A stretch of DNA of 64,000 nt, taken from NCBI GenBank assembly GCA_029547605.1, contig JAKPPB010000033.1:1-64000 (forward strand), written 5' to 3'. This DNA is from Methanobacteriota archaeon (GTDB lineage Archaea; Halobacteriota; Methanomicrobia; Methanomicrobiales; Methanospirillaceae). Both the position numbers and the translations under genes were made by a program. The notes under the pieces are model-generated. The model ran no database searches. It was given only the letters and a program-made list of their open reading frames with translations, and was not told the origin of the DNA. Positions 27,864 to 36,788 of the stretch are shown here, in pieces. Numbering within the stretch: position 1 is the first letter of the stretch; each line of letters opens with the position of its first letter.

Positions 27864-28105
27864 GAGAGGACCGCCGGGGTTCCGGCATGCAGGAGATGAA
27901 GGCTACAGTATGGATAGGAAAACAGGGGCTCACACCTACAGTTGTCGACGAGCTGGTCCGGCAGCTGAAGAAGCGTCACCATGTAAAGGTGAAGTGGCTG
28001 CGAAACACCCAAGTTGACCCACGGGAGCTCGCCAGGAGCGCAGGAGCGGTCCTCCTGGAGGTCAGGGGCAGGACAGCGGTTTTCACGGAACGAAAATCCC
28101 TGTAA
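27860..28105 (+). CDS. YhbY/CRM-domain RNA-binding protein
   Basis: 81 residues spanning one CRM domain: VWIGKQGLTPTVVDELVRQLKKRHHVKVKWL followed by GAVLLEVRGRTAVFTE. The GxxG-like loop of the fold appears in WIGKQGLT. Bacterial YhbY associates with pre-50S particles, so a ribosome assembly role is likely. The ATG at 27860 shares ATGA with rnp4's stop; an ATG at 27887 is an alternative. Confidence 0.85.
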   Translation: MREDRRGSGMQEMKATVWIGKQGLTPTVVDELVRQLKKRHHVKVKWLRNTQVDPRELARSAGAVLLEVRGRTAVFTERKSL

Positions 28106-28151
28106 TCTGCAGGATATCTCCTGCGCCGCCACGAATACGCCTCCACGCTCG

Positions 28152-28164
28152 AAATATATAAAAG
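28152..28164 (+). promoter_or_regulatory. TATA box of the ribosomal/protein-targeting cluster
   Basis: AAATATATAAAAG is a strong archaeal box A about 63-75 nt before rps19e. A second AT element (AACATATAAG, near 28171) lies closer. This is the only strong promoter I see before the 10-kb run of genes from 28227 to 38124. Confidence 0.55.
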
Positions 28165-28226
28165 TGCAGGCAACATATAAGTAAAGACTGTTATATCCAA
28201 TCGGTGACAGTGAGGTTCCAGTACAT

Positions 28227-28664
28227 ATGACAACCGTCTATGATGTTCCGGCCGACAGGTTCATCCGCACCCTGGCCGAGGAACTGAAGAAGAAGCCGGA
28301 GATCACACCTCCGGCATGGGCTGCATTCGCCAAGACGGGAGTGCACAAGGAGATGCCCCCCCAGGACCCCGAGTGGTGGTTCGTCCGGGTGGCATCGATC
28401 CTCCGGAGGGTCTACATCGAGGGCCCTATCGGCGTCCAGCGGATGCGTTCCATTTATGGAGGAAAGAAGGACAGGGGCTCCCGCCCGTCACAGTTCAGGA
28501 AGGGAAGCGGGTCCATTCTGAGAAAATCGCTCCAGCAGCTCGAGACTGCAGGGCTCGTCCTCCACGACAAGACCGGGCGAAGAGTCAGTCCTGCGGGGAT
28601 CTCTTACATGGACGGCCTGGCTGACAGGATCGCAAAGGAAAGCGCGGCAAAGGCACCACAGTAA
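28227..28664 (+). CDS. rps19e: 30S ribosomal protein S19e
   Basis: 145 residues, a small-subunit protein found only in archaea and eukaryotes. It begins TTVYDVPADRFIRTLAEEL, contains PPQDPEWWFVRVASILRRVY and ends with SPAGISYMDGLADRI. It starts the large + strand cluster and is followed after 10 nt by the PDCD5-like gene, an order widely conserved in archaea. Confidence 0.95.
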   Translation: MTTVYDVPADRFIRTLAEELKKKPEITPPAWAAFAKTGVHKEMPPQDPEWWFVRVASILRRVYIEGPIGVQRMRSIYGGKKDRGSRPSQFRKGSGSILRKSLQQLETAGLVLHDKTGRRVSPAGISYMDGLADRIAKESAAKAPQ

Positions 28665-28674
28665 GGTGAGATTG

Positions 28675-29016
28675 ATGGGAGACGACGAACTCGCGGAACT
28701 CAGGCGCAGGAGAATGGCGCAGTTGCAGCAGCAGTCCATCGACCAGCAGTTGATGCAGGAGGAGATGGAGCGCCAGAAACAGATGGATGCGCAGATCCAT
28801 GCCGTGCTCATGCAGATTCTCGAGCCTGAAGCGAGGGAGCGGCTTAATACCATCAAGTTGACCAAGCCCGAATTCGCAAAAGCTGTCGAGCAGCAGCTGG
28901 TGATGCTGGCCCAGAGCGGGCGTCTCAAGCAGAAGATCACGGATGCACAGCTGAAATCCCTGCTGCAGCAGTTACAGCCGGCAAAAAAGGATTTCAGGAT
29001 CACCAGGAAAGGATGA
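28675..29016 (+). CDS. PDCD5-family DNA-binding protein
   Basis: 113 residues, homologue of human PDCD5/TFAR19 and archaeal MTH1615. The N-terminal helix ELAELRRRRMAQLQQQ is highly charged, and the middle includes ILEPEARERLNTIKLTKPE, typical of the three-helix core. Nucleic acid or prefoldin-related binding has been suggested. GGTGAG precedes the ATG at 28675. It overlaps the next gene by 4 nt. Confidence 0.9.
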   Translation: MGDDELAELRRRRMAQLQQQSIDQQLMQEEMERQKQMDAQIHAVLMQILEPEARERLNTIKLTKPEFAKAVEQQLVMLAQSGRLKQKITDAQLKSLLQQLQPAKKDFRITRKG

Positions 29017-29621
29017 AGGCCGGAGTCCTCTTCAGCGGGGGCAAGGACAGCTCGCTTGCAGCAGTCCTTCTCTCAAGAGATTACGCGGTGGAACTGAACA
29101 CCTTCGCGTTCAGCCACGAAAGGAGCCTGCGTGCCGTCGAGAGAGCGGCCCGCGCAATAGGCCTCCCCTGGTTCCGGCGAACATTCGGGGAGGGACTTTT
29201 GGACCGTGCCGTGGAAATGGTCCTCACGAGCGGGTATCCCAATGACGCCATCCAGATGGTGCACAGGGAAGCCCTCCGCGCTCTCGCCGCTGAGTACAGG
29301 GTTATCGCAGACGGCACCCGGTTCGACGATCGGATTCCCATGCTCTCGCGGGACGAGGTGCAGTCCCTCCAGGACACTACCGGGTGCAGTTACCTGCGCC
29401 CGCTGCTCGGGTTTCCCCGCAGGGAAGTGGACCGCCTGGCGGCACGTCATCTGCAGATCGCACACGGTGAGACGGGCAGCATCGAGAACGGGGATTATGA
29501 AACGGAGATCCGTGAAGGGGTGCGGGCCAGGGGCAAGGATGCGGCAGGATTTTTCCCCCGAGGACATCCACAGTCCCTGGTCACTGGTATAATTGACGAC
29601 ATGAGGGTGAGATACACATGA
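29013..29621 (+). CDS. PP-loop ATPase of unknown substrate
   Basis: 202 residues with an N-terminal PP-loop [13 protein letters not shown] (residues 8-20), as in ThiI, ExsB and tRNA-modifying adenylating enzymes. Further pieces are [11 protein letters not shown], a likely substrate Asp/Arg loop, and [13 protein letters not shown]. It lacks the cysteines or THUMP domain of sulfurtransferases. Its place between PDCD5 and rpl39e, with ATGA overlaps on both sides, suggests an RNA or ribosome-linked activity, but this is inference. Confidence 0.8.
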   Translation: MKAGVLFSGGKDSSLAAVLLSRDYAVELNTFAFSHERSLRAVERAARAIGLPWFRRTFGEGLLDRAVEMVLTSGYPNDAIQMVHREALRALAAEYRVIADGTRFDDRIPMLSRDEVQSLQDTTGCSYLRPLLGFPRREVDRLAARHLQIAHGETGSIENGDYETEIREGVRARGKDAAGFFPRGHPQSLVTGIIDDMRVRYT

Positions 29622-29770
29622 GCAGATCAACCAAAGGATACAAGGTGCGCCTGGCAAAGGCGTGTGAGCAGAACCGCAGGGTTCCTGCGTGGGTGATGAT
29701 GCGGACCAAACGGAAGGTCTCGACTCATCCCCGCAGGCGTAACTGGAGAAGGAGTACGCTGAAGGTGTGA
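29618..29770 (+). CDS. rpl39e: 50S ribosomal protein L39e
   Basis: A 50-residue, very basic protein, [19 protein letters not shown] at the start and [12 protein letters not shown] at the end. The length and the R-N-W-R-R end are diagnostic. It lines the exit tunnel of the large subunit. The ATG overlaps the previous stop (ATGA) and the next gene begins 5 nt after the stop. Confidence 0.95.
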   Translation: MSRSTKGYKVRLAKACEQNRRVPAWVMMRTKRKVSTHPRRRNWRRSTLKV

Positions 29771-29775
29771 GGGTT

Positions 29776-30039
29776 ATGGCAGACAAGATGCAGGAGCAGA
29801 TTTACATCATCCCGTTGCGGGATGCGAAGAGGGCTCCCAGCTGGAAGAGGAGCAATACCGCAATAAAGGATATCAGGAAGTTCCTGGCCAAGCACATGAA
29901 GAGCCAGGACGTCAAACTGGACAGAACTATCAACGAGCGGGTCTGGGACCGCGGCGCAAAGAAGCCTCCGTCGCGCATTCGTGTCCGGGCCATGAAGTTC
30001 GATGACGGGCAGGTCCAGGCGGAACTTGCTGAGGAGTGA
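29776..30039 (+). CDS. rpl31e: 50S ribosomal protein L31e
   Basis: 87 residues. Characteristic segments are [28 protein letters not shown]-type N-terminus and [23 protein letters not shown]. It lies beside the exit tunnel. The ATG at 29776 has GAGGG close upstream; a GTG at 29767 overlapping the rpl39e stop is the alternative. Confidence 0.95.
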   Translation: MADKMQEQIYIIPLRDAKRAPSWKRSNTAIKDIRKFLAKHMKSQDVKLDRTINERVWDRGAKKPPSRIRVRAMKFDDGQVQAELAEE

Positions 30040-30040
30040 G

Positions 30041-30703
30041 ATGGACAGGACGATCTCCATAGCCGGGGACTCCAATATCGGCGTGTTCTCCAGGGTGTTC
30101 AACGATCTTGCGGTAGTCCCCCCAAGTGCACCTGAGGAGTTCTGCCAGGCCCTGGTGGAGCTGCTTCACGTGGAGATCATTCCTACCACCATACAGGGAA
30201 GCGAGATCATTGGGTCGCTCCTTGTCGGAAACAGGCGCGGTTTCGTTACGAGCGGCCTTGCGTATGACCGCGAGATTGCCCTACTCGAGGAGTATGGCCA
30301 GGTATTTCTCCTCGAGCACACCATGAATGCCGCAGGCAATGTGATCATGGCGAACGACTCCTTTGCCGCTGTCCACCCTGACATGCCAAAGCAGATGGCA
30401 CGGGAGGTGGGCGATTTCCTGGGAGTTACGACTATCCCTCTCACCCTCGGCGGCATCAGGACAGTCGGGATGGCGGGAGTTGCCACAAACAGGGGGATAT
30501 TGGTTCACCCGCGCAGCACCAGGGCCGAGATCCAGGTGCTGGAGGAGGCTGCGGGTGTGCCCATAGGGACCGGGTCAATCAACAGGGGCACCGGTCTTGT
30601 GGGGACGGGCCTCCTCGTAAACGAGCATGGATATGTTGCCGGGCTCGAGACCACCGGCTTTGAACTTGGAAGAGTAGAGGATGTATTTGGATTTCTGGAG
30701 TGA
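30041..30703 (+). CDS. eif6: Translation initiation factor aIF6
   Basis: 220 residues, five quasi-identical alpha/beta units forming a pentein: [46 protein letters not shown] and [13 protein letters not shown] mark the repeats. It binds the large subunit and prevents premature joining of subunits. It starts 1 nt after the rpl31e stop and ends before rpl18a. This order (L39e-L31e-IF6-L18a) is a hallmark archaeal cluster. Confidence 0.96.
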   Translation: MDRTISIAGDSNIGVFSRVFNDLAVVPPSAPEEFCQALVELLHVEIIPTTIQGSEIIGSLLVGNRRGFVTSGLAYDREIALLEEYGQVFLLEHTMNAAGNVIMANDSFAAVHPDMPKQMAREVGDFLGVTTIPLTLGGIRTVGMAGVATNRGILVHPRSTRAEIQVLEEAAGVPIGTGSINRGTGLVGTGLLVNEHGYVAGLETTGFELGRVEDVFGFLE

Positions 30704-30711
30704 TTGAGAGA

Positions 30712-30903
30712 ATGGCGGAACAAAAGTTTGAGGTAAAAGGCGATTTCAGGATGGGGGACGAGTGGCGCCCCTACACAAAAGTGGTGGAGGCCCCGAATGA
30801 AGCCCAGGCAAAAGAGCGGATATATACCCTTATCGGGAGCAAACACAGGCTGAAAAGAAGCTATATCACCGTGAAGTCCGTAACTCTGTTCAGTGGTGAG
30901 TAA
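30712..30903 (+). CDS. rpl18a: 50S ribosomal protein L18a/LX
   Basis: 63 residues: FEVKGDFRMGDEWRPYTKVV and KERIYTLIGSKHRLKRSYI are diagnostic for LX. The ATG at 30712 with GAGAG upstream is preferred to the GTG at 30700 that would overlap eif6. The stop overlaps or closely abuts the pfdA start region. Confidence 0.92.
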   Translation: MAEQKFEVKGDFRMGDEWRPYTKVVEAPNEAQAKERIYTLIGSKHRLKRSYITVKSVTLFSGE

Positions 30904-30904
30904 G

Positions 30905-31363
30905 GTGGAAGGGATTGACCCGAGGGAGCTGCAGTCGCTTCAGCTCTACCTGAACGAGTACCGGCAGCAGTCCGAGATATTCTCGCAGCAGCTGGCCCTT
31001 CTCGAAGAGGGGAGGGTGGAAGCGCTCGCCGCAATCGATGCAATACATGGCATCAAGGAATCATCGGGGGACACCGTGCTGCTCCAGATCGGAGGGGGGG
31101 TCAGTCTCCGGGCACGCATCGAGGAGCCTGAGCGGGTCCTCCTGAACATCGGGGCCGAGGTCGTGGTCGAACGGTCAAGCGAAGAAGCGGTGGAATACTT
31201 AAAGGACCGTCTTACCGAGATGGAAGCCTCTTCAAAGAAGGTCATCGAGACCCTCGAACAGCTCAAGTACCAGATGAACGAGATCGCCCGCCGCCTGGAA
31301 GCAGGGTACCAGCAGTACCAGATGCAGCAGGCCCGGCCGATCCCGGACGAACAATCGGGATAA
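30905..31363 (+). CDS. pfdA: Prefoldin alpha subunit
   Basis: About 152 residues. Two long coiled-coil helices (LQSLQLYLNEYRQQSEIFSQQ and LTEMEASSKKVIETLEQLKYQ) flank a beta region (TVLLQIGGGVSLRARI). It forms the hetero-hexameric chaperone that hands unfolded chains to the thermosome. GTG codons at 30893, 30896 and 30905 are candidate starts; I favour 30905 because GGTGAG lies 4 nt upstream and residues match family beginnings. Confidence 0.88.
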   Translation: MEGIDPRELQSLQLYLNEYRQQSEIFSQQLALLEEGRVEALAAIDAIHGIKESSGDTVLLQIGGGVSLRARIEEPERVLLNIGAEVVVERSSEEAVEYLKDRLTEMEASSKKVIETLEQLKYQMNEIARRLEAGYQQYQMQQARPIPDEQSG

Positions 31364-31385
31364 TGCTTCGGGCGGGGGGTGCGTG

Positions 31386-32411
31386 ATGTTCGAGGGGCTC
31401 AGGGCCAGGCTCCAGAAGATCCAGGGAAAACTGGAGGAGAATATCGCAAAGACTGTACCTCCTGCAGATAGTACGCCGGAAAACCGGGCAGTCTCCGGGA
31501 CAGGACCAGAAGAGAAAGACCCATCCCTCCTCTCACGGGTAAAAGTCCTCATCACCGACCGCGAATTTTTTATTGCCGAAAAAGATATCGAGGAACCCCT
31601 TTTTGAACTGGAGATGATCCTCCTTGAGAATGATGTCGCCCTCCCTGTCACCGAAGAGATCATACAGAGGGTCAGGGCAGATCTCACCGGAAGGCGGAGA
31701 AAAATTGGGGAGTCCGTGGATGGGATTGTGGTCTCTGCGCTGAGGGGTGCCATCCTTGGCGTGCTCGGGCAGGGGTTTGACCTGCTCTCTTATGTCCGGG
31801 ACCATGAAAAGCCGGTGAAGATCCTCTTCACCGGGGTGAACGGCACAGGGAAGACCACGACGGTCGCCAAGGTGGCCTCGTACCTGAAAAAGAATGGCTG
31901 TACGGTTGTCATAGGAGCAGGGGACACCTTCCGTGCGGGTGCACTTGAGCAGATCGAGGTGCATGCAGGGCGGCTTGGGATCAAGGTCATCCAGCACCAG
32001 GCGGGCGCCGATCCGTCGGCAGTCCTCTTTGACACGGTCCAGCATGCAGAAGCGAACCGCATCGACGCCGTCCTCGCCGATACTGCAGGAAGGTTCCATA
32101 ACAGGGCGAACCTGATGAACCAGCTCGACAAGATAAGGAGAGTGATGAAGCCTGATCTCATCGTGTACGTTGACGAGGCCGTTGCAGGCAACGATGCCGT
32201 AGTGAGAGCGCACGAGTTCGAGAAGACGGTCGGGGCGGATGCGGTCGTCCTCACCAAGGCTGACATGGACCCGAAAGGCGGAGCGGCGATCTCGATTGCG
32301 CATACTATAGGAAAACCGGTGATGTTCCTCGGAGTGGGGCAGGGATATGACGATATCATCCCCTTCTCTCCGGATCGGGTGGTCGACGAACTGCTGGGGG
32401 TCTCGGCCTGA
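31386..32411 (+). CDS. ftsY: SRP receptor FtsY
   Basis: 341 residues. After an acidic N-terminus and a helical N domain, the G domain carries [41 protein letters not shown] and a GVGQGYDDI end. It receives ribosome-SRP complexes at the membrane. Its last base is the first base of srp54, so the pair is translationally linked. Starts at ATG 31386; a GTG three nt earlier is possible. Confidence 0.94.
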   Translation: MFEGLRARLQKIQGKLEENIAKTVPPADSTPENRAVSGTGPEEKDPSLLSRVKVLITDREFFIAEKDIEEPLFELEMILLENDVALPVTEEIIQRVRADLTGRRRKIGESVDGIVVSALRGAILGVLGQGFDLLSYVRDHEKPVKILFTGVNGTGKTTTVAKVASYLKKNGCTVVIGAGDTFRAGALEQIEVHAGRLGIKVIQHQAGADPSAVLFDTVQHAEANRIDAVLADTAGRFHNRANLMNQLDKIRRVMKPDLIVYVDEAVAGNDAVVRAHEFEKTVGADAVVLTKADMDPKGGAAISIAHTIGKPVMFLGVGQGYDDIIPFSPDRVVDELLGVSA

Positions 32412-33730
32412 TGCTCGACAGGCTCGGGACATCTCTCAAGGATGCTCTCAAGAAGCTCGCGGGAAAGACGGTTGTCGACCGTGCTGCAGTCGAAGAACTC
32501 GTAAAAGACCTCCAGCGGGCACTCATCCAGGCTGACGTGAACGTGAAACTGGTGATGCAGCTCTCCCAGGCAATAAAGACACGTTCCCTCGAGGAGCAGC
32601 CTCCGAAGGGCATGACGGTCAGGGAGCACGTCCTCCGCATCGTGTACCAGGAGCTCGTGAAACTTGTGGGCAGTGCGGGTGAGGTGAAGCTTGAACCGCA
32701 GGTCATCCTCATGGCCGGACTCCAGGGAAGTGGCAAGACCACCACCACCGCAAAGCTTGCCAGGTTCTTCCAGAGAAAAGGCCTGAGGGTGGGGGTGATC
32801 TGTGCCGATACGTTCCGTCCTGGCGCGTTCGAGCAGTTACACACCCTCTGTTCCCGGATACACATCTCCTGCTTCGGTGACCCGAAGGAGAAAGATGCGC
32901 TCAGGATTGTCCGCGATGGGCTTCCTGCAATGTCCGGAAACGAGGTGGTGATCATCGACACCCAGGGAAGACATGCCCTCGAGGCAGATCTGATCCAGGA
33001 GATCATCGACATCCAGAAGATCGCCTCGGCAAAGCACCGCTGGCTCGTGATCGACGCGGCCCTTGGCCAGCAGGCGGCAGAACAGGCCCGCCGTTTTCAC
33101 GAGGCGATCACCATAGACGGGGTCATCATCACCAAGATGGACGGGACTGCAAAGGGCGGCGGGGCACTCTCTGCAGTGGCAGAGACGAAAGCCGGGATCG
33201 TGTTCATCGGCAGCGGAGAGACGAGCGAAGACCTTGAACGCTTCGAGCCCGACGGATTCATCTCGAGGCTCCTCGGCATGGGGGATCTGAAAGCGCTCGT
33301 CGAGAGGGCTGAAGAGACCATGGCAGGCCGCGACGTCGATGTGAACGCCATGCTCAGGGGCAAGTTCTCGCTGCGTGACATGTACCAGCAGCTGGAGGCG
33401 GTGAACCGGATGGGGCCGCTCAAGCAGATCATGAGCATGCTCCCGCTCGGGAATCTGGAGATTCCCCAGGACGCATACGACATCACCAGCACCAAGATGC
33501 AGCGCTACCGCATCATCATGGACTCCATGACAAGCACGGAACTCGACGATCCCTCCGTTATGGGAAGTTCCCGCATTCACCGCATTGCGATCGGGGCGGG
33601 TGCAAGCCCCGAAGAGGTGCGGGAACTCCTGCGCTACTACAAAATGATGAAGAAAGCGCTGAAAGGGGTCCGTGGCGGCCAGGGGAAGTTCAACATGCAG
33701 CGCATGATGAAGAAGTTCGGCGGGATGTGA
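32411..33730 (+). CDS. srp54: Signal recognition particle protein SRP54
   Basis: 439 residues. NG domain: [18 protein letters not shown] (P-loop), DTQGRHAL and [13 protein letters not shown]. The M domain from about residue 300 is methionine-rich: [45 protein letters not shown], ending with [13 protein letters not shown]. It binds signal peptides and 7S RNA. Encoded next to its receptor FtsY. Note DTQGRHAL has Q where bacterial Ffh has DTAGR, a variant seen in archaeal SRP54. Confidence 0.96.
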   Translation: MLDRLGTSLKDALKKLAGKTVVDRAAVEELVKDLQRALIQADVNVKLVMQLSQAIKTRSLEEQPPKGMTVREHVLRIVYQELVKLVGSAGEVKLEPQVILMAGLQGSGKTTTTAKLARFFQRKGLRVGVICADTFRPGAFEQLHTLCSRIHISCFGDPKEKDALRIVRDGLPAMSGNEVVIIDTQGRHALEADLIQEIIDIQKIASAKHRWLVIDAALGQQAAEQARRFHEAITIDGVIITKMDGTAKGGGALSAVAETKAGIVFIGSGETSEDLERFEPDGFISRLLGMGDLKALVERAEETMAGRDVDVNAMLRGKFSLRDMYQQLEAVNRMGPLKQIMSMLPLGNLEIPQDAYDITSTKMQRYRIIMDSMTSTELDDPSVMGSSRIHRIAIGAGASPEEVRELLRYYKMMKKALKGVRGGQGKFNMQRMMKKFGGM

Positions 33731-33739
33731 AAGAGCGCG

Positions 33740-34315
33740 ATGCGACGGGTTGCCGTGGTTGGGCACCTGGCCCGCACATCCGGAGACTTCAATCTCTCGG
33801 ATATGCCGGGAAGTGCCGGCCGGATGGACGTCCTGTGCCGCTGTGTCAATGCAGCATTCTTCCTCTCTCACGAGTTCCGGAGGGATGTCGAATGCTTCCT
33901 CGTTCTTCTCGGTGAACCTGACCCTCCAAAGATTATCCGCTTCTCTGGCGGAAGCCTCCGCTATTTGAGCCCTGATGAGAGGAGTGCCGGGTCACTGATC
34001 AAAAAGGCGCTGGCAGTCCCTGCCGGAACCGGGTTTCGCGAGTCAACCCCCGGCGTCGAGGTAAAGAAAGGCGGGCTCTCTGATCTCATGTGCGAATATA
34101 CTTTTGCCGTTCTCGATGAGAACGGGACTGATGCCCGGGGTATGGAAACACTCCCTGACGCATTCCTGCTGAGCGATCACCTGGATTTCACGGAAGAGGA
34201 GAACCATTCCCTGGAAGGGCTGGAACGAATATCTCTTGGTCCCCGCTCGCTGCATGCCGACCATGCCATCACCGTCCTCTGGAACGAGATTGACCGGAGG
34301 GAAGCGGGATGGTGA
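33740..34315 (+). CDS. trmY: tRNA pseudouridine(54) N1-methyltransferase TrmY
   Basis: 191 residues of the SPOUT-class DUF358 family: RRVAVVGHLARTSGDFNLSDMPGSAGRMDVLC at the N-terminus, then FLVLLGEPDPPKIIRFSG and LSDHLDFTEEE. It methylates pseudouridine 54 in the archaeal tRNA T-loop to m1Psi54. It overlaps pus10, which makes that pseudouridine, by 7 nt. Confidence 0.92.
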   Translation: MRRVAVVGHLARTSGDFNLSDMPGSAGRMDVLCRCVNAAFFLSHEFRRDVECFLVLLGEPDPPKIIRFSGGSLRYLSPDERSAGSLIKKALAVPAGTGFRESTPGVEVKKGGLSDLMCEYTFAVLDENGTDARGMETLPDAFLLSDHLDFTEEENHSLEGLERISLGPRSLHADHAITVLWNEIDRREAGW

Positions 34316-35538
34316 TCCTTGAAGACGCTGAAAAGATCCTCTCGTACGGTGAGACCTGCGACCATTGCCTTGGCCGTTTCTTTGGGAAACTGTCGTTTGG
34401 CCTCACCAACGAGGAGCGGGGGAGGGCTCTTCGTATCTCCCTGTACCTGCGTGACCACCTTCCGTACAGGGCTCCCGGCCAGTGCTGGATATGCGGGGAC
34501 CTCTTCTCGCGGGTCGACGAGTGGGCAGACCGTGTAGTTGACGCAACCCGGGGTATTGAGTTCGAGCGGTTTGTCATCGGCACCCGGGTCCCTCCCCTCA
34601 TGGCGGAGAGCGAGGAGATAGTCTGGAGCGACCTATCCCTTGCCCACGCCGAGCCCCTAAAGTCCGAGATGAACCGCGAGGTGGGAAAGGCGGTCGCAAA
34701 AAAGACCCGGAAAACTGCCGACCCGAAGCAGCCTGAGGTGGTTGCCATCCTCAACCTCGCGGAGGAGGTCGTTGAAGTGCAGGTCAACCCCCTCTTCTTC
34801 TACGGGAGGTACCAGAAGCTTGAGCGAGGCATCCCCCAGACCCACTGGCATTGCCGAGCCTGCCAGGGGAGGGGGTGCGAGGCCTGCAATTTCACCGGCA
34901 AACAGTACCAGGACTCTGTCGAGGAACTGATAGGAAGACCGGTCACGAGGCTCTTTTCGGCAGAGAACGCCATCCTTCACGGATCAGGCCGTGAGGATAT
35001 CGACGCGCTGATGGTCGGGACGGGTCGGCCATTTGTGATGGAGGTGGTGGCCCCCCGCGTGCGTATGCACAACCTCGCGCATGTCGAGGAGGCGGTCAAC
35101 CGGGAAGCCGAAGGCCGGGTATCAGTCACCCTCGAGCGGTGGAGCAGCCGCGAAGAGGTGGAAATTATTAAAACGACGAAGGGGTATAAAAAATACAGGA
35201 TCCTGGTCGAGATTGACGGACCATACTCGCAAGAAGAGCTCCAATCCGCAATCCGAGCCCTGAAAGGGGTAAAAGTAAACCAGCGCACCCCAATCCGGGT
35301 TGCACACCGCCGGGCAGACCGTGTCCGTGAACGCCAGGTCCTGGATATCAGTATCGCGGGAGAGGAGAACTCAATGGTGATCCTGGAGGTCACCGGCGAA
35401 GCGGGCCTCTACATCAAGGAGCTGATATCCGGTGACCAGGGCAGGACCGAACCGAGCCTCTCCGGCCTCCTGGGGAGATCCGCCCGGGTGTGCAGCCTTG
35501 ATGTGGTGCAGGTACAAGGACACAATGAGGGAGAGTAA
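34309..35538 (+). CDS. pus10: tRNA pseudouridine(54/55) synthase Pus10
   Basis: 409 residues. An N-terminal THUMP-like domain with the Cys-pairs CDHCLGRFFGK and CWICGDLF, and in the middle CRACQGRGCEACNFTG, gives the zinc-binding core. The catalytic Asp lies in the GSGREDIDALMVGTGRPFVMEV segment. It pseudouridylates U54 and U55 in tRNA, providing the substrate for TrmY directly upstream. Starts at ATG 34309 within trmY's last codons. Confidence 0.93.
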   Translation: MVILEDAEKILSYGETCDHCLGRFFGKLSFGLTNEERGRALRISLYLRDHLPYRAPGQCWICGDLFSRVDEWADRVVDATRGIEFERFVIGTRVPPLMAESEEIVWSDLSLAHAEPLKSEMNREVGKAVAKKTRKTADPKQPEVVAILNLAEEVVEVQVNPLFFYGRYQKLERGIPQTHWHCRACQGRGCEACNFTGKQYQDSVEELIGRPVTRLFSAENAILHGSGREDIDALMVGTGRPFVMEVVAPRVRMHNLAHVEEAVNREAEGRVSVTLERWSSREEVEIIKTTKGYKKYRILVEIDGPYSQEELQSAIRALKGVKVNQRTPIRVAHRRADRVRERQVLDISIAGEENSMVILEVTGEAGLYIKELISGDQGRTEPSLSGLLGRSARVCSLDVVQVQGHNEGE

Positions 35539-35543
35539 TCAAC

Positions 35544-35834
35544 ATGGCGCATCATAATGGTCCACGCAAGAAGACACGGTACAAGTTCAAGAAGGATCTC
35601 CGCAAGCGCGGGGTGGTCCCGGTGACCTCGCTCATCCAGAAGTTTGACCTCGGGCAGAAGGTGCACGTGGTCTGTGAGCCCAGCATCCAGAAGGGAATGC
35701 CGCACAGGCGTTTCCACGGGATGACCGGGACGGTCGTGGGGCAGCGGGGAAGGGCCTGGCTCCTATCCATCAGAGACGGGGGAAGCGAGAAGATCGTGAT
35801 CGCGAGACCGCAACATCTAAAAGCACAAAAGTAA
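35544..35834 (+). CDS. rpl21e: 50S ribosomal protein L21e
   Basis: 96 residues with the diagnostic MPHRRFHGMTGTVVGQRG segment and a basic start HHNGPRKKTRYKFKKDLR. Follows pus10 by 5 nt. Rpl21e-rpoF-DUF655-rsmA-HemK is another conserved archaeal order. Confidence 0.95.
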   Translation: MAHHNGPRKKTRYKFKKDLRKRGVVPVTSLIQKFDLGQKVHVVCEPSIQKGMPHRRFHGMTGTVVGQRGRAWLLSIRDGGSEKIVIARPQHLKAQK

Positions 35835-35868
35835 ACACTCAACAAACGCGAACATTTTGGTGATTGGC

Positions 35869-36219
35869 ATGAAAGTGAAGGGAATTATTCGTGAGGAAAG
35901 GATTACCCTTCCCGAGCTCCGCGAGGTACTCCACCAGGTGGAGACTGAACGGATCGATGCAGGGAAGGAGATGTCATACGAGCTCCGCAAGAGCATCGAG
36001 CATGCCAATCAGCTCTCCAAGGCATCGTCCGAGAAGTCGCGCCTTCTTGTGGGCGAACTGCTGAAGATGGAGAAGATGAAGCCTGACATTGCATTCCGCA
36101 TCGCCAATGTCATGCCCCGGACACGGGATGAACTCCGCGCCATTTACGCCAAGGAGAAGTTCACCCTCCAGACCGATGAACTCGATACCATCATCGAGGT
36201 CGTCAGAACGCACTCCTGA
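35869..36219 (+). CDS. rpoF: RNA polymerase subunit F (Rpb4)
   Basis: 116 residues, mostly helical, with LPELREVLHQVETERIDAGKEMSYELRKSI and a HRDC-like end PDIAFRIANVMPRTRDELRAIYAKE. It forms the stalk of RNA polymerase with subunit E. An in-frame GTG at 35857 is rejected because GGTGATT precedes the ATG at 35869. Confidence 0.92.
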   Translation: MKVKGIIREERITLPELREVLHQVETERIDAGKEMSYELRKSIEHANQLSKASSEKSRLLVGELLKMEKMKPDIAFRIANVMPRTRDELRAIYAKEKFTLQTDELDTIIEVVRTHS

Positions 36220-36227
36220 GTGGTCAC

Positions 36228-36788
36228 ATGAAGACGGAGAAGAAGGAGATCAATGCAATAGTCCTGGATGTCCTCCAGAAAGGGCATCCTGATGATCCCC
36301 GCCCGGTGTTCAAGCGTGAACCACTGGTCCAGGGTATCGGGCTGGACCAGTTCAAGCTCCTTGAGATGGTCCCAAAAACTCTCGAGATCCAGATTCACGA
36401 GAGGGTGTACATCGGTGACGGCGAACGCGAGAAGATCGAGCGGGTGAAGCGCCGGATCAGCTACGAGGACCTGACTCAGACGGCACGCCTTGAGCTTCCC
36501 TTTGCGGTTGAGCATATCGTGAAGGAGAAGGAGCCAGAGTTCGTACAGTTCTTCAATAAGTCCATATCCATCAGCCCAAAGCTCCACATGCTTCACCTCC
36601 TGCCCGGGATCGGGAAGAAGCTGATGTGGGAGATCCTCCAGGAGCGCGAGAAGAAGCCCTTCGAGACCTATGCCGAGATCAGCCAGCGCATAAAGTCTAT
36701 TCCGCACCCAGAGAAGATGATCATCGCACGGGTGCTCGAGGAGTTGCAGGACCCTACGGTAAAATATCACCTCTTCACGTCCCGATGA
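36228..36788 (+). CDS. DUF655 RNA-binding protein
   Basis: 186 residues of the archaeal DUF655 family: AIVLDVLQKGHPDD, QIHERVYIGDGEREKIERVKRRI and a helix-hairpin-helix-like LHLLPGIGKKLMWEILQERE. The N-terminal part is OB-like and the HhH suggests nucleic acid binding. No direct function is established; linkage to rpoF and rsmA argues for a role in RNA metabolism. It overlaps rsmA by 4 nt. Confidence 0.85.
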   Translation: MKTEKKEINAIVLDVLQKGHPDDPRPVFKREPLVQGIGLDQFKLLEMVPKTLEIQIHERVYIGDGEREKIERVKRRISYEDLTQTARLELPFAVEHIVKEKEPEFVQFFNKSISISPKLHMLHLLPGIGKKLMWEILQEREKKPFETYAEISQRIKSIPHPEKMIIARVLEELQDPTVKYHLFTSR

